NCBI GenBank assembly: GCA_964567755.1
Contig: CAZMNW010000023.1
Coordinates: forward strand, 73,007 to 137,006
From: DASRJW01 sp964567755
Lineage (GTDB): Bacteria > Krumholzibacteriota > Krumholzibacteriia > G020349025
Direction of reading: 5' to 3'
DNA length: 64,000 bases
How positions within the stretch are numbered: position 1 is the first letter of the stretch; each line of letters starts with the position of its first letter. The notes under the pieces are model-generated. The model was not told the DNA's origin. It saw nothing but the letters and a program-made list of their open reading frames with translations, and made no database searches. The translations under genes were made by a program, and so were the position numbers. This document shows positions 1-9,022 of this stretch, piece after piece.

Positions 1-481
1 TCCCGGTGAGGCTGGTTTCATATTCTGCCTTCGACGACAGCAGGAATCCAAACTGCGGACCGACCTTGAGGAACGGTTTGTACCGCATCGTCGGGGACGT
101 CACGCGCACGAGCAACGGCACGTACATGTACGCGAGCCGAATGGTCGCTGCGCCTGAAATCGTCTGGTTGAAGAAGGTGCCAGAGCCCTCGATATCGCTG
201 CCTTGCTCCGTGAAGGTCAGACCGGTTTCGATGGCCAGGTACGACAGGACCGGGAAGTCCACGTGCCCGGCCAAGAAGTAGCCGACGCGGTCCCCATCAC
301 TGATTCCAGCCGCCAGGCCGTCGAACGACATCGAAGCGAGCGTGGCGCCGGCGCGGAATCCAACCGGCAATGACAGCGTCTCCGCGCCAGCAGTGGAACC
401 GAAAGCAACCAGCAACAGTGCGGCGACAACGCGGCTCTGGAGCCGGCGGTGCTCCGTTGTCCACGATGGTCGAGTTCTCAC
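1..481 (-). CDS. Outer-membrane beta-barrel (porin-like) protein, N-terminal part; truncated by the window edge
   Basis: The minus-strand frame opens with GTG at 481, preceded by a purine-rich GGAAGG about 8 bases upstream, and runs off the window at base 1 (about 160 residues). The N-terminus has basic residues, then a hydrophobic core VVAALLLVAFGSTAGA ending in a signal-peptidase-like AGA-E site. The rest alternates polar and hydrophobic residues with aromatic-rich strands (FLAGHVDFPVLSYLAIETGL; YMYVPLLVRV), the pattern of small OMP_b-brl/PorT-like barrels whose strands contain short 'YVPLL' segments. Function is unknown beyond an outer-membrane location. It follows the oppABCD genes on the same strand, 109 bp after oppD, but need not share their transcript. 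Confidence 0.7.
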   Translation of the reverse strand, partial: MRTRPSWTTEHRRLQSRVVAALLLVAFGSTAGAETLSLPVGFRAGATLASMSFDGLAAGISDGDRVGYFLAGHVDFPVLSYLAIETGLTFTEQGSDIEGSGTFFNQTISGAATIRLAYMYVPLLVRVTSPTMRYKPFLKVGPQFGFLLSSKAEYETSLTG

Positions 482-590
482 GACGTCTTCCTTCCCCAAA
501 AGTCCCGCTCGGCCTCCTTCTTGGCAGCCCCGAGTGTACGCCAACCAGATGTTCCTTGGGCACGACCCGAGGTCCCCGTGGCAAGCAGGA

Positions 591-1637
591 TCACTTCTCC
601 CCCATCACGTCCACCCAGCAGTGCACTTCGTGCGCAGGTCCGACGTTGCGGCCTGCCGGGTATTCGCGGCGACAGACGTCTTGCGCGTGGGCGCAGCGCG
701 GGACGAATGGACAACCTGGCCCTGGATCGACGAGGCGTGGCGGGCGTCCGGGGATGGGGACGAGACGATCGCGTTCCCCTGCGAGCCGCGGCAACGATCG
801 CAGCAGCGCCAGGGTGTACGGGTGACGCGGGTGGGCGAAGAGCTCCGCCGTGGGAGCTTGCTCGACGATCCGGCCGGCGTACATCACCGCCACTTCGTCG
901 GCGGTTCCAGCGACGACGCCAAGGTCGTGTGTGATCAGCACCACCGCCGTGCCGTATTCCTGGCGCAGATCGCGCATCAGATCCAAGATCTGCGCCTGTA
1001 CCGTGACATCGAGGGCGGTCGTCGGCTCGTCGGCGATGAGGATCTCTGGCTTGCAGAGCAACGCCATGGCGATCATGACGCGTTGTCGCATGCCGCCGCT
1101 CATTTCGTGGGGGTAGCCGTCGAAGCGCACGGCCGGCTCCGGAATGCCGACACGCGCCAGCATGTCGATGGCGCGCCCGCGCGCTGGCGCGCGTCTCATC
1201 CGTTCGTGTTGCTCGAGCACCTCCGTCAATTGGCGTCCGACGCGCAGGTACGGATTGAGCGACGTCATCGGATCCTGAAAGATCATCGAGATGCGCTTGC
1301 CTCGTATCCTCTGCATCTTGCCTTCGGGAAGCGCCAGCAGATCCATGCCGCCGAAACGGATGCGACCGGAGACGATGCGTCCCGGCGGCTGCGGCACCAG
1401 ACGCAGGATGGACAGGTTCGCCACGCTCTTGCCGCTGCCGCTCTCGCCCACCAGCCCAAGCGTCCGGCCTTGCCGCAACACGAACGACACGCCGTCCACC
1501 GCGCGCACGACTCCGTCCTCGGTGTCGAAGATCGTGTGCAGGTCTTCGACCTCGAGAACCCGCGCGCTGTCCGTGTTGGTTGTGGTTGCCTGCATCGCAG
1601 CCCCTGTCGTGTCGCTGCCGGAAACTGGACTCTGCAT
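591..1637 (-). CDS. oppD: Oligopeptide/dipeptide ABC transporter ATP-binding protein (OppD/DppD type)
   Basis: This ATPase would power peptide uptake through the OppB/OppC pore. It shows Walker A (GESGSGKS), the Q-loop (FQDPMTSLNP, typical of peptide importers), the ABC signature MSGGMRQRV, Walker B (ILIADEPTTALD) and the switch His (ITHDLG). It also has the C-terminal oligopeptide-transporter extension with Cys-rich CPFVPRC...C, which in relatives can hold an iron-sulfur cluster. The start at 1637 is chosen because AAGGGG lies about 8 bases upstream and it begins after the oppC stop (1657); a longer frame would overlap oppC. Length is about 348 residues, normal for OppD. No oppF-type second ATPase follows, so it may act as a homodimer or use a partner elsewhere. 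Confidence 0.93.
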   Translation of the reverse strand: MQSPVSGSDTTGAAMQATTTNTDSARVLEVEDLHTIFDTEDGVVRAVDGVSFVLRQGRTLGLVGESGSGKSVANLSILRLVPQPPGRIVSGRIRFGGMDLLALPEGKMQRIRGKRISMIFQDPMTSLNPYLRVGRQLTEVLEQHERMRRAPARGRAIDMLARVGIPEPAVRFDGYPHEMSGGMRQRVMIAMALLCKPEILIADEPTTALDVTVQAQILDLMRDLRQEYGTAVVLITHDLGVVAGTADEVAVMYAGRIVEQAPTAELFAHPRHPYTLALLRSLPRLAGERDRLVPIPGRPPRLVDPGPGCPFVPRCAHAQDVCRREYPAGRNVGPAHEVHCWVDVMGEK

Positions 1638-1656
1638 CCTTCGGCCCCTTCGTGCG

Positions 1657-2535
1657 TCAGTCGTGGCGCAGATGCGGATCGAGCGCATCCCGCAACCCAT
1701 CGCCGAGGAAGTTGAGACAGAATAGCGTCAGCGCCAGCGCCAGGCCGGGGAACAACGACAACCACGGGAAGAACGCGATCACGCGCGCACCATCGTTCAC
1801 CAACGTTCCCCAACTCGCCTGCGGCGGCTGCACGCCGAGACCGAGGAAAGAAAGAAACGCTTCCTGCAGCATCACGGCCGGAACCGTGAGCGTGGCGTAG
1901 ACGATGATCGGCCCCAAGGTGTTCGGCACCACGTGGCGGAAGATGATGGCAAAATGACCCGTGCCCATGGAGCGCGCGGCTTCGACGTACTCGTTTTGTT
2001 TGATCGACAGCACTTGACCGCGCACGATGCGCGCCATCGTCAACCATTGCACGAACCCGAGCGCCACGAACAGCATGACCAGGCTGCGACTGAAATACAC
2101 CATGAGCAAGATGACGAGGAACATGTACGGCAGCGAATAGAGAACGTCGACGAAGCGCATCATCAGGTTGTCCACCCGCCCGCCGAAGTAGCCGGCGGCG
2201 GCGCCATAGCCGACGCCGACGCCGAAGCTGACCAGCGTCGCCACCAGCCCTACCAGGATGCTGATGCGGCCGCCGTGCGCGACGCGCGCCAGCAGGTCCC
2301 GCCCGAGGATGTCGGTGCCGAAGGGATGCGCGAAGCTCGGCGCCGTGGCCCCGAGTTGCAGGTTCTGCAGCTCCGGATCGCGGATTCCCGGCAGCACCGG
2401 TGCCAAGAGCGTGATCACGCCCAACAGCAGCAGGAACGACCCGCTCGCCACGGCCATGCGATTACGGCGCAGGCGCCGCCAGGCATCGCGCCACAGGCTC
2501 GTGCCCCGTTCCGTTTCGAGCGCGCTCGTTTGCAC
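1657..2535 (-). CDS. oppC: Peptide ABC transporter permease OppC/DppC
   Basis: This is the second inner-membrane permease subunit of the importer. An N-terminal OppC extension (about residues 1-60) carries the first membrane segment (VASGSFLLLLGVITLLAPVL). It is followed by the family hallmark HPFGTDILGRDLLARV and five further membrane segments. The EAA loop that contacts the ATPase is visible near residues 185-200 (EAARSMGTGHFAIIFRHVVP). At 292 residues it is full length. It starts two bases after the oppB stop, implying one transcript and coupled translation with oppA, oppB and oppD. Confidence 0.94.
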   Translation of the reverse strand: MQTSALETERGTSLWRDAWRRLRRNRMAVASGSFLLLLGVITLLAPVLPGIRDPELQNLQLGATAPSFAHPFGTDILGRDLLARVAHGGRISILVGLVATLVSFGVGVGYGAAAGYFGGRVDNLMMRFVDVLYSLPYMFLVILLMVYFSRSLVMLFVALGFVQWLTMARIVRGQVLSIKQNEYVEAARSMGTGHFAIIFRHVVPNTLGPIIVYATLTVPAVMLQEAFLSFLGLGVQPPQASWGTLVNDGARVIAFFPWLSLFPGLALALTLFCLNFLGDGLRDALDPHLRHD

Positions 2536-2537
2536 CC

Positions 2538-3452
2538 TTACTCCAACTGCACGCGCGGATCCAGCACCGCGTACATCAAGTCCACCAGCAAGTTGAACAC
2601 GATCAGGAACCCGGCGTAGAAGATGACGATCCCCATCACCAGTGTGTAGTCCCGGTTGAAGGCGCCATTGACGAAGTACTGGCCGACGCCGGGGATGGCG
2701 AAAATCTTCTCGACCACGATGGAGCCGGTGACGGCTCGCGCCAGCGCCGGGCCCAGGAAGGAAACGACCGGCAGCAAGCCACCGCGGAGCGCGTGCCGCC
2801 AGACGATGACGCGTTCCGGCAATCCCTTGGCGCGCGCGGTGCGAATGAAATCAGCGCGCGTAACCTCGAGCATGCCGCCGCGGGTCAACCGCGCGATGTA
2901 GGCGATATAGATGGCGGACAGCGTGAACACCGGCAGGATCTTGGTCTGCATCGATCCCCAAGTCGCTGGCGGTACCCAGTGCAAGGTCAGCGCGAAGACG
3001 AAGATGAGCATCGGCCCGAGGACGAAATTGGGGATTGAAACACCCAGCATCGCCACCGACATCGGGGCGTGATCCCAGAAGCTGTTTTGCCGCAGCGCTG
3101 CCACCGTGCCAATGGGAACCCCGATCACGAGCGCCAAGAGGATCGCCGACGCTCCCAGCTCGAGCGAGATCGGCAGCGCCCCGAGCACGATCTCACGCAC
3201 CGAGCGTGCCGGGTATTTGTACGACGGTCCGAGGTCGAAGCGAACGACGTTGCGCAGATACCTCCCGTACTGCACATGCAGCGGTTGATCGAGGCCGTAC
3301 TTGGCCGATAGCGCCGCCCGCGCTTCGGGGGGAATCTCGCGCTCGGACAGGAACGGCCCGCCTGGGGCCAGCCGAATGATGAAGAACGTGAGCGTGATGA
3401 TCGCCCACAAGGTCGGAATCATCGCCAGCAAACGCAAGAGCACCATCCTCAT
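2538..3452 (-). CDS. oppB: Peptide ABC transporter permease OppB/DppB
   Basis: This is the first permease subunit. It has the typical N-terminal segment (LLRLLAMIPTLWAIITLTFF) followed by the conserved RLAPGGPF and LGLDQPLHVQYGRYL-like region, here KYGLDQPLHVQYGRYLRNV. The EAA loop is present (TARAKGLPERVIVWRHALR), as is the C-terminal DYTLVMG segment common in OppB proteins. At 304 residues it is full length. Its ATG overlaps the oppA TGA by four bases (ATGA), so translation is probably coupled. Confidence 0.94.
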   Translation of the reverse strand: MRMVLLRLLAMIPTLWAIITLTFFIIRLAPGGPFLSEREIPPEARAALSAKYGLDQPLHVQYGRYLRNVVRFDLGPSYKYPARSVREIVLGALPISLELGASAILLALVIGVPIGTVAALRQNSFWDHAPMSVAMLGVSIPNFVLGPMLIFVFALTLHWVPPATWGSMQTKILPVFTLSAIYIAYIARLTRGGMLEVTRADFIRTARAKGLPERVIVWRHALRGGLLPVVSFLGPALARAVTGSIVVEKIFAIPGVGQYFVNGAFNRDYTLVMGIVIFYAGFLIVFNLLVDLMYAVLDPRVQLE

Positions 3453-5143
3453 GGTGCCCTCTCTGTTGCGTGAGGCTCGCCACTGCGGGCCAGAGACACG
3501 AACTTGAGCGGGTGCTCGTCGAGCGCGGTCGGATGAATGCCGCGCACGTAGGGCGCCACGAATTCTCGGGTGCGATAGGCGTAGATCGGAATGAATGGCA
3601 TGGCATCGAGCGCGATGGCCTCGGCGTCGGCGAGAAGCTGCATGCGGCGGGCGGGATCGTGTTCGCGGCCGGCGCTCGTGACCAGCGAATCGAAGCGCGC
3701 GTCCCCCCAGTTGGTGCGGTTGTTGCCGTCACCGCTCACCAGAATGGCTAGAAAGGAGTTGGGATCGACGTAGTCGCCGATCCACGATCGGCGCGCGATC
3801 TGGTATTTGCGGTCCACCGTCGCCCGCATGTAGCTCGCCCATTCCTGATTGGTGAGCCGCACGTCGATGCCTAAGTGCTGCTTCCACATCGCCTGGATGG
3901 CTTCGCCGATCTTCTTGTGGTCCTCGCCGGTGTTGAAGAGGATCTCGATTTCCGGCAACCCCTGGCCGTTCGGGTATCCGGCTGCGGCCAGCAACTGCCT
4001 CGCCCGCTCCGGGTCGAAGCGCGCGCCTTCGGGGTACGGGTAGTCGTCGAACCCATGCGGCACGATGTTGCCCCAAGGCGCCACGCTCTCGTGCAGCACG
4101 TAGCGCGTGATCTGCTCGCGATCGATGGCTGCTGCGAGCGCCTGCCGCACCCGCTTGTCGTCGAGCGGCGGTTCGGTCACCACCAGGCTGTAGAAATAAA
4201 GCGCCAGATACGCTCCGGCGCGATAGTCCTTGTAGTGCTTGACGTAAGGGACGAATTGGGCCGGCACGTAGCCACTCGGATTCCAATCCGTCATCCCGGC
4301 GCGATACATGTTCAGCATCGTGCCGGGATCATCGACGCTGTAACAGATGATGCCCTGCAGGCGCACGTGTGCCGCATCCCAATAGCCGTTCCACTTCTCG
4401 AACACCATCTTGTCGTTCTGCCGATGACTCACCAGTCGGAACGGTCCATTGGTGACGATATTCTCGGGGCGGGTCCAGTTGTCACCATGCGCCTCCAAGG
4501 TCGGCCGGTGCACGGGAAGGAATGGATGGTAGGTGAGGAGCTGCAAAAAATAGGGCGTCGGCGCTTCCAAGGTCACCTGGAAGGTGCTGTCGTCGAGGGC
4601 GTGAATGCCCACCTGCGCCGGGTCTCGTATCTCGCCTTTCTTGTAGGCGCGCGCATTACGGATGAGATAGAAGAGATCGGCATAACGCGCCGGAGTGTCC
4701 GGGTGCAGGACGCGCAGCCACGACCACTCGAAATCGCGCGCCGTCAACCGCTCCCCATTCGTCCACATGGCGTTGGTGCGCAAGTGGAAGGTGTAGGTGC
4801 GGCCATCGGGCATGAGCTCCCACGCATGGGCGATGCCGGCGCCTGGACGCAGCGTTTCCGGATCGGGCACGAGGAGCCCCTCGAAGAGCGTGCGTGCCAC
4901 GCGACCGTCCGGTTGTCCCGACAGCAAGGCTGGGTCGAGAGTCTCGGGCTCGGCGCCGTTGGTGAAGCGGAACACATCGCCGTCGGCGGGCGTGGTGCGG
5001 CCGAAGTACGCGGCGTCTGCAGGCGGCGCGCTCGTGTGCCGCCACCACGCGATTGTGGCTGCGACGCCAGCGATGGCGACACACACCAGCCACCTTGCTC
5101 TGGCTTTGCCGTTTCTGGGGGGCGCGGAGTCCACGCGGACCAT
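3449..5143 (-). CDS. oppA: Periplasmic peptide-binding protein OppA/DppA (SBP_bac_5)
   Basis: This is the solute-binding receptor of the importer. The N-terminus has one hydrophobic segment (WLVCVAIAGVAATIAWW) with no convincing lipobox cysteine, so the protein may be membrane-tethered or cleaved. The body matches the family 5 binding proteins: N-terminal GAEPETLDPAL, then WEPMPDGRTYTFHLR-like AWELMPDGRTYTFHLR, the region YFLQLLTYHPFLPVHRP, and C-terminal TNWGDARFDSLV and MPFIPIYAYR. Such proteins bind di- or oligopeptides; the ligand here cannot be read. Length is 564 residues. The start has no clear ribosome site. It heads the oppA-B-C-D run and diverges from the glycosyltransferase at 5306, so its promoter should lie in 5144-5305. 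Confidence 0.92.
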   Translation of the reverse strand: MVRVDSAPPRNGKARARWLVCVAIAGVAATIAWWRHTSAPPADAAYFGRTTPADGDVFRFTNGAEPETLDPALLSGQPDGRVARTLFEGLLVPDPETLRPGAGIAHAWELMPDGRTYTFHLRTNAMWTNGERLTARDFEWSWLRVLHPDTPARYADLFYLIRNARAYKKGEIRDPAQVGIHALDDSTFQVTLEAPTPYFLQLLTYHPFLPVHRPTLEAHGDNWTRPENIVTNGPFRLVSHRQNDKMVFEKWNGYWDAAHVRLQGIICYSVDDPGTMLNMYRAGMTDWNPSGYVPAQFVPYVKHYKDYRAGAYLALYFYSLVVTEPPLDDKRVRQALAAAIDREQITRYVLHESVAPWGNIVPHGFDDYPYPEGARFDPERARQLLAAAGYPNGQGLPEIEILFNTGEDHKKIGEAIQAMWKQHLGIDVRLTNQEWASYMRATVDRKYQIARRSWIGDYVDPNSFLAILVSGDGNNRTNWGDARFDSLVTSAGREHDPARRMQLLADAEAIALDAMPFIPIYAYRTREFVAPYVRGIHPTALDEHPLKFVSLARSGEPHATERAP

Positions 5144-5305
5144 GCGAAGAAAATAACACGCCAGTTGCGGTACGTCGCCAAATCATGTGCGCGGCGCAGA
5201 TCGATTCGTTGGTTCTCGTGCCGCTTGCGCGTCGCGTGGGCATAGGTGCCACACGACCCATGCTTCACGTACAGTGACGTCCTCGTCATGCGGTCCCGAG
5301 GGAGA

Positions 5306-7618
5306 ATGCACGGCAGAACCTGGGCACTGACGCTCGCCGCGCTCGTGGTGCGCATGGCGCTCTGGGCATTGCGCCCAGGGCTCACCTACGACGGTACGTA
5401 CTATCTGCGCCAGGCCGAACGCGTCCTTCACCTCGACTTTCAGGTGATCGGGTTTCCGCCAGGGTACCCGGTGGTTGTGGCGTTCCTGAGACTCCTCGTC
5501 GGTGACTTCGAGCTCGCCGGACGCTTGGTGAGTCTCGTGTCGGGAATCGCCACCGTGATCCTCTTCTGCGTCTGGGCGCGCCGCCGCCTGCCGCCGTGGC
5601 TCGTGGTGGCCGCGACGCTCGTACTCGCTTTGCACCCCGAGATCGCGAGGAATAGTGTCGAGGTCACGAGCGAGCCGCTCTACATCTTCTGTGTGATCGC
5701 GGGCCTGATGGCCTTCGAGTCGCGGCGCGACCTGGCCGCCGGGGCGCTATTCGGTTTCGCCTTTCTCGTGCGCCCGGAAGCGCTGGTCTTGCTCGTGGGT
5801 GGGGCGTTGTGGCGTTTGTGGGCGTGGCGGCAGTCCACGGCGACCATTCGCGACGCGCAGTCTGAGCCACGGACCTTGGCGACTCCTCGCGACGCCTTTC
5901 CCTGGCGCTTCCTCGCCATCGGATTTCTGCCCGTGGCGGCCTACTCCGCCATCGCGTCGCAGGCGATCGGTCACTGGGTGTTGACGCCGAAACAAGGGCA
6001 GATCGACATCGATGCCGATGTCTTGAAGCGACTGTGGAGGACTCTCGTGTCTCTGCACGCAATCTTCCCGTTGATCTTGCTCCCAGGCGCGCTGTGGCAG
6101 GGCTGGCGCACGCATCGAATGCTTCTCGTCGGGGTGGCTCCCATCTTGGCATTGCCGTTCTTCACCATCCACATTCAGCCGCGCCTGTTGCTGCCACTGC
6201 TGCCGTTCTTGCTCGTCCTGGGTCTCTCCTGGGTCGCCATGCAGCGTCGAGTTTGGCAACGCCTCGCACTCGCGGTCGCTGCGATCCTCTTGTTCTGGGG
6301 TGCGGCACCGGCATTCGTGTCTTTGCGCGGTCCTGGCATCGTCACACCTCATGACAAAGCACTCGGCGCCCAGCTGCATCCACACTTGCACTTCGAGGAC
6401 CGTGTTGCCTGCCGCTTCCCGTTCGTGCCGTATTACGCCGGTACCGGCTTCGTGCGCGTTCCGCTCGCGTCGTACGTGAGCACGATGGATTCGCTCGCCG
6501 CCGCCGGCGCCACGCATCTCCTCGTGCTCGAGCACGAGGTGATCGACATGGTGCCGCAGCTGCGACCGCTCTTCGACGATGCGGGCTTCGCGACCGCCGA
6601 AGGCAGGCTCGATCTGGTGACCGCGCTTGCGCCCGCCGCGGGTCCCCGCGCTCTCCTGTATCGATTCCACACCCCGGTGCTGGCCTCGAGCCAGCGTGTC
6701 GATAGCTTGGCAATCGCAGCGGCCTGGCTCGGCACCCGCCTCGTCTACACTGGGCGCGACGGCAAGGTGCATCACGACGAGTCGATTTCCGCCGCTGCCG
6801 CTGGCGTCTTGCGCCTCGTCGCCAATGCACGCGATCTGTGTGTGTCTGCCGACGCGAGGCGTGTCGCGTTCGTGCAACAACACGATGGTTCGTCGCAGCT
6901 CGCCGAAATCGACCTCGCCACCGCGGCGCTGCGCGTGCACGCCGCGACCGCCGCAGACATGCCACGCTCGCCGTGTTATGTGGACGATGCGCTGCTTTAC
7001 GTGCGCGGCGCCGGATCCGGCGGCCTGCACGTCCTCGAGCCGGGCGGGCGCGTGCACGCCGTGGTTCTCGCCGGGCTCACCGCGGGCGAAGCGCAACCGC
7101 TCTTCGTCACGGCGCGTGGACGAGATATCGCGATCACCTTCGCCCGGCCGCAACGCCAACTCGACAGCCACCGCATCGTCGCCACTGCGGTCTGGCCGGC
7201 AACGGTGACGGCCGATACTGCCGTCGTCCTCGCCGGACGCTGGGCGACACAGTTGTCGCTAGCGGACGATGCCGTGGCCTGGGTGCCGGATGCGGACCGG
7301 CTCGTGGGATGCGTCGTTGTGCGCGAGCTCGACGAGGAGGGGGCTGTCATTGGGAGTTTCTCTACGCTGGCTGTTTTCGCCGCGGATGGACGCCTGCGTA
7401 CGCTCGGCTACGGCCTCGACACCCCGCGGCGCCCGGTATTGCGCGCCGGGCACATCGCGTTCCTGACTGCCAACGCAGAATTGCGCACGGCTCCGCTTGA
7501 CGCGGACGATCTTCGCATCCCAGAAGTGCGCGTCTTCGACGCGCCGCGTCCGGCGCTGCGCCGGCGGAGTCGCGCCGCCTCGGGCGCCGCTGACGCAGGT
7601 TTCTCGGCCGCGAACTGA
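5306..7618 (+). CDS. Polytopic membrane glycosyltransferase (GT-C/ArnT-like) with a soluble C-terminal domain
   Basis: This is a two-part protein of about 770 residues. Residues 1 to about 350 form a polytopic membrane domain with the GT-C layout: an early periplasmic loop YDGTYYLRQAERVL with an acidic residue, then an ISLVSGIATVILF-like segment, FRPEALVLL-like FLVRPEALVLLVGG, and later helices. This resembles PMT/ArnT enzymes that use polyprenyl-phosphate sugars. After residue 460 it is soluble and rich in short beta stretches (VCVSADARRVAFVQ; ALLYVRGAGSGGLHVLEPGG; HIAFLTANAELRTAPL). These look like TolB/WD-style propeller blades, which is an inference. Start 5306 is chosen for GAGGGA just upstream; ATG at 5288 is possible. 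It is the only plus-strand gene left of the origin. Confidence 0.72.
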   Translation: MHGRTWALTLAALVVRMALWALRPGLTYDGTYYLRQAERVLHLDFQVIGFPPGYPVVVAFLRLLVGDFELAGRLVSLVSGIATVILFCVWARRRLPPWLVVAATLVLALHPEIARNSVEVTSEPLYIFCVIAGLMAFESRRDLAAGALFGFAFLVRPEALVLLVGGALWRLWAWRQSTATIRDAQSEPRTLATPRDAFPWRFLAIGFLPVAAYSAIASQAIGHWVLTPKQGQIDIDADVLKRLWRTLVSLHAIFPLILLPGALWQGWRTHRMLLVGVAPILALPFFTIHIQPRLLLPLLPFLLVLGLSWVAMQRRVWQRLALAVAAILLFWGAAPAFVSLRGPGIVTPHDKALGAQLHPHLHFEDRVACRFPFVPYYAGTGFVRVPLASYVSTMDSLAAAGATHLLVLEHEVIDMVPQLRPLFDDAGFATAEGRLDLVTALAPAAGPRALLYRFHTPVLASSQRVDSLAIAAAWLGTRLVYTGRDGKVHHDESISAAAAGVLRLVANARDLCVSADARRVAFVQQHDGSSQLAEIDLATAALRVHAATAADMPRSPCYVDDALLYVRGAGSGGLHVLEPGGRVHAVVLAGLTAGEAQPLFVTARGRDIAITFARPQRQLDSHRIVATAVWPATVTADTAVVLAGRWATQLSLADDAVAWVPDADRLVGCVVVRELDEEGAVIGSFSTLAVFAADGRLRTLGYGLDTPRRPVLRAGHIAFLTANAELRTAPLDADDLRIPEVRVFDAPRPALRRRSRAASGAADAGFSAAN

Positions 7619-7683
7619 ATCGACCCAGCAAAACGCATGGTGAACTTTGCTTGAACAGAAGTCTATGCGCGCCTCGCGTCTGA

Positions 7684-7713
7684 CCTAATCTTGCTTAGGC
7701 TGAGGCTAGGTCA
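7684..7713. other. Alternative overlapping inverted repeats between convergent genes
   Basis: CCTAA (7684-7688) can pair with TTAGG (7695-7699). The larger TGACCTA (7681-7687) can instead pair with TAGGTCA (7707-7713). The two pairings exclude each other. The element lies in the 150-bp gap between the convergent genes ending at 7618 (+) and 7769 (-). It could be a weak bidirectional terminator, but no U-tract follows on either strand. Confidence 0.3.
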
Positions 7714-7768
7714 TCTGACCAGCCCGCGGTCCAAGACTGACCCACTACCCGCTTATGCTCGGTCTGAG

Positions 7769-9022
7769 TCAGGGCTTGGCAAAGGTCACGCGTGCGGTCG
7801 TGATCTGACCGATGTGATCGCGCGCTTGAAGAAAGAAGCGCGACACCGTGGCCGTCAACGGGCGGGGTGGTGCCGCGCGCAGGACGGTCCATGGGGACCA
7901 CTGTCGATCGTCGTTCGGATTCGTAATGTCCCAACCGTAGCGATAGTCGCGGGATGTGCCGCCGTAGTGCCGCGTTTCCATCGGCCCCCAGGCGACCGTC
8001 ACCGAATCGACGCCGGTCGCGTCGACTTGGATTTGTGGCGCCGTGTTGCCATCGAACACCCAGTTTCCCAGCCCGGCTTGTATTTCGCGCACAGGAACCC
8101 GTGGCCCGACCGGAAGATCCGAGCGCACGTGCAAGACGCCGAAGTTGCTGTCGACGAAAGGCGTGTCGCCGAACTGCGGCGTGATGGCGCCGCCATCGTC
8201 CAAGCCTTGCACCGCGAAAGCGTAGAAAGAGTCGCCCGAGGCCGGTGCCAGGACATCGCGCAACCGCGCTTCGCGCGTCGAATCGACGACCCCCCACGCC
8301 AGCCAATCGCTCCAGCGATCTTCAGGCAAGTCGTAGAGCAGATCACGCACCCTCTCCGTTCCCACATCGATCGCATTCACCGACACGAGCGCCCAACGTA
8401 CGGACACTGGATTCTGCGTGCGTCCATCGCCGATGTCGTCGACACCATTCCAACGCATCACGAACGTGCGCGGCAACTCCACGACATCCGGGTTGGGAAG
8501 TGCCGGTTCGAGCAACCACAGATCCGGTGCGACGGTGAAGGCCGCGAAAGTGCGTGAGTCCGGGCTCGCATCCCTCGCGCCCTCGTTGTCGATAGCGCGG
8601 ACGAAGAGCGTATGCCAACGGTCGAAGTGTCCATCGCCGATATCGCCACGCGGATCGGCGCGCAACGTGTCGGCCACGGCGACGAGGTCGATGGCGAAGC
8701 GGGTTCCCTCACCCTGCGCCGGCCCCCAGCCCGGATCGTCCACCGCCGGCTGCGGCACGACGATGTCCGTAAAACGCCCAAGCGAACGCGGGTAGGTGTG
8801 CAACAGATACTCGAACTCCGGCACGTTGCCGTCGGCGTCGCGGCCGCTGAATCGGATCTCTATCTGGTGGGGCACCGACTCGCCATTGGCCGGGACGGAG
8901 CTGGTGATTTCGGTGTCGGGAGGTTGGTTCGGAGCCAGAGTGCCCTCGTCACTGCCGCAGCCTGCAAGGAACGTCGCGGCGATGCCGAAGAGGAGGCCTT
9001 TGGCCGTCGATTCACGCTGCAT
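7769..9022 (-). CDS. Predicted lipoprotein, Ig/fibronectin-like secreted protein
   Basis: I do not recognise the family. The start at 9022 is supported by GGAG about 4 bases upstream and gives a lipoprotein signal: MQRESTAKGLLFGIAATFLAGC with lipobox LAGC, so the mature N-terminus would be the lipidated cysteine. The 417-residue protein then begins with a Ser/Pro/Asn linker (NQPPDTEITSSVPANGE). It reads as beta-rich repeats with phrases such as EIRFSGRDADGNVPEFEYLL and FVRAIDNEGARDASP, typical of cadherin/Ig-like extracellular modules in lipoproteins that discuss 'distance' between parts. No catalytic motif is seen. It follows the radical SAM gene on the same strand after a 416-bp gap with a strong hairpin. 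Confidence 0.75.
   Translation of the reverse strand: MQRESTAKGLLFGIAATFLAGCGSDEGTLAPNQPPDTEITSSVPANGESVPHQIEIRFSGRDADGNVPEFEYLLHTYPRSLGRFTDIVVPQPAVDDPGWGPAQGEGTRFAIDLVAVADTLRADPRGDIGDGHFDRWHTLFVRAIDNEGARDASPDSRTFAAFTVAPDLWLLEPALPNPDVVELPRTFVMRWNGVDDIGDGRTQNPVSVRWALVSVNAIDVGTERVRDLLYDLPEDRWSDWLAWGVVDSTREARLRDVLAPASGDSFYAFAVQGLDDGGAITPQFGDTPFVDSNFGVLHVRSDLPVGPRVPVREIQAGLGNWVFDGNTAPQIQVDATGVDSVTVAWGPMETRHYGGTSRDYRYGWDITNPNDDRQWSPWTVLRAAPPRPLTATVSRFFLQARDHIGQITTARVTFAKP

Noticed and set aside
342..1715. Long plus-strand open frame opposite oppD
   Set aside because: The minus-strand OppD motifs are clear; the plus frame is a shadow typical of high-GC DNA. The same holds for 16479-18965 and 20029-22170.
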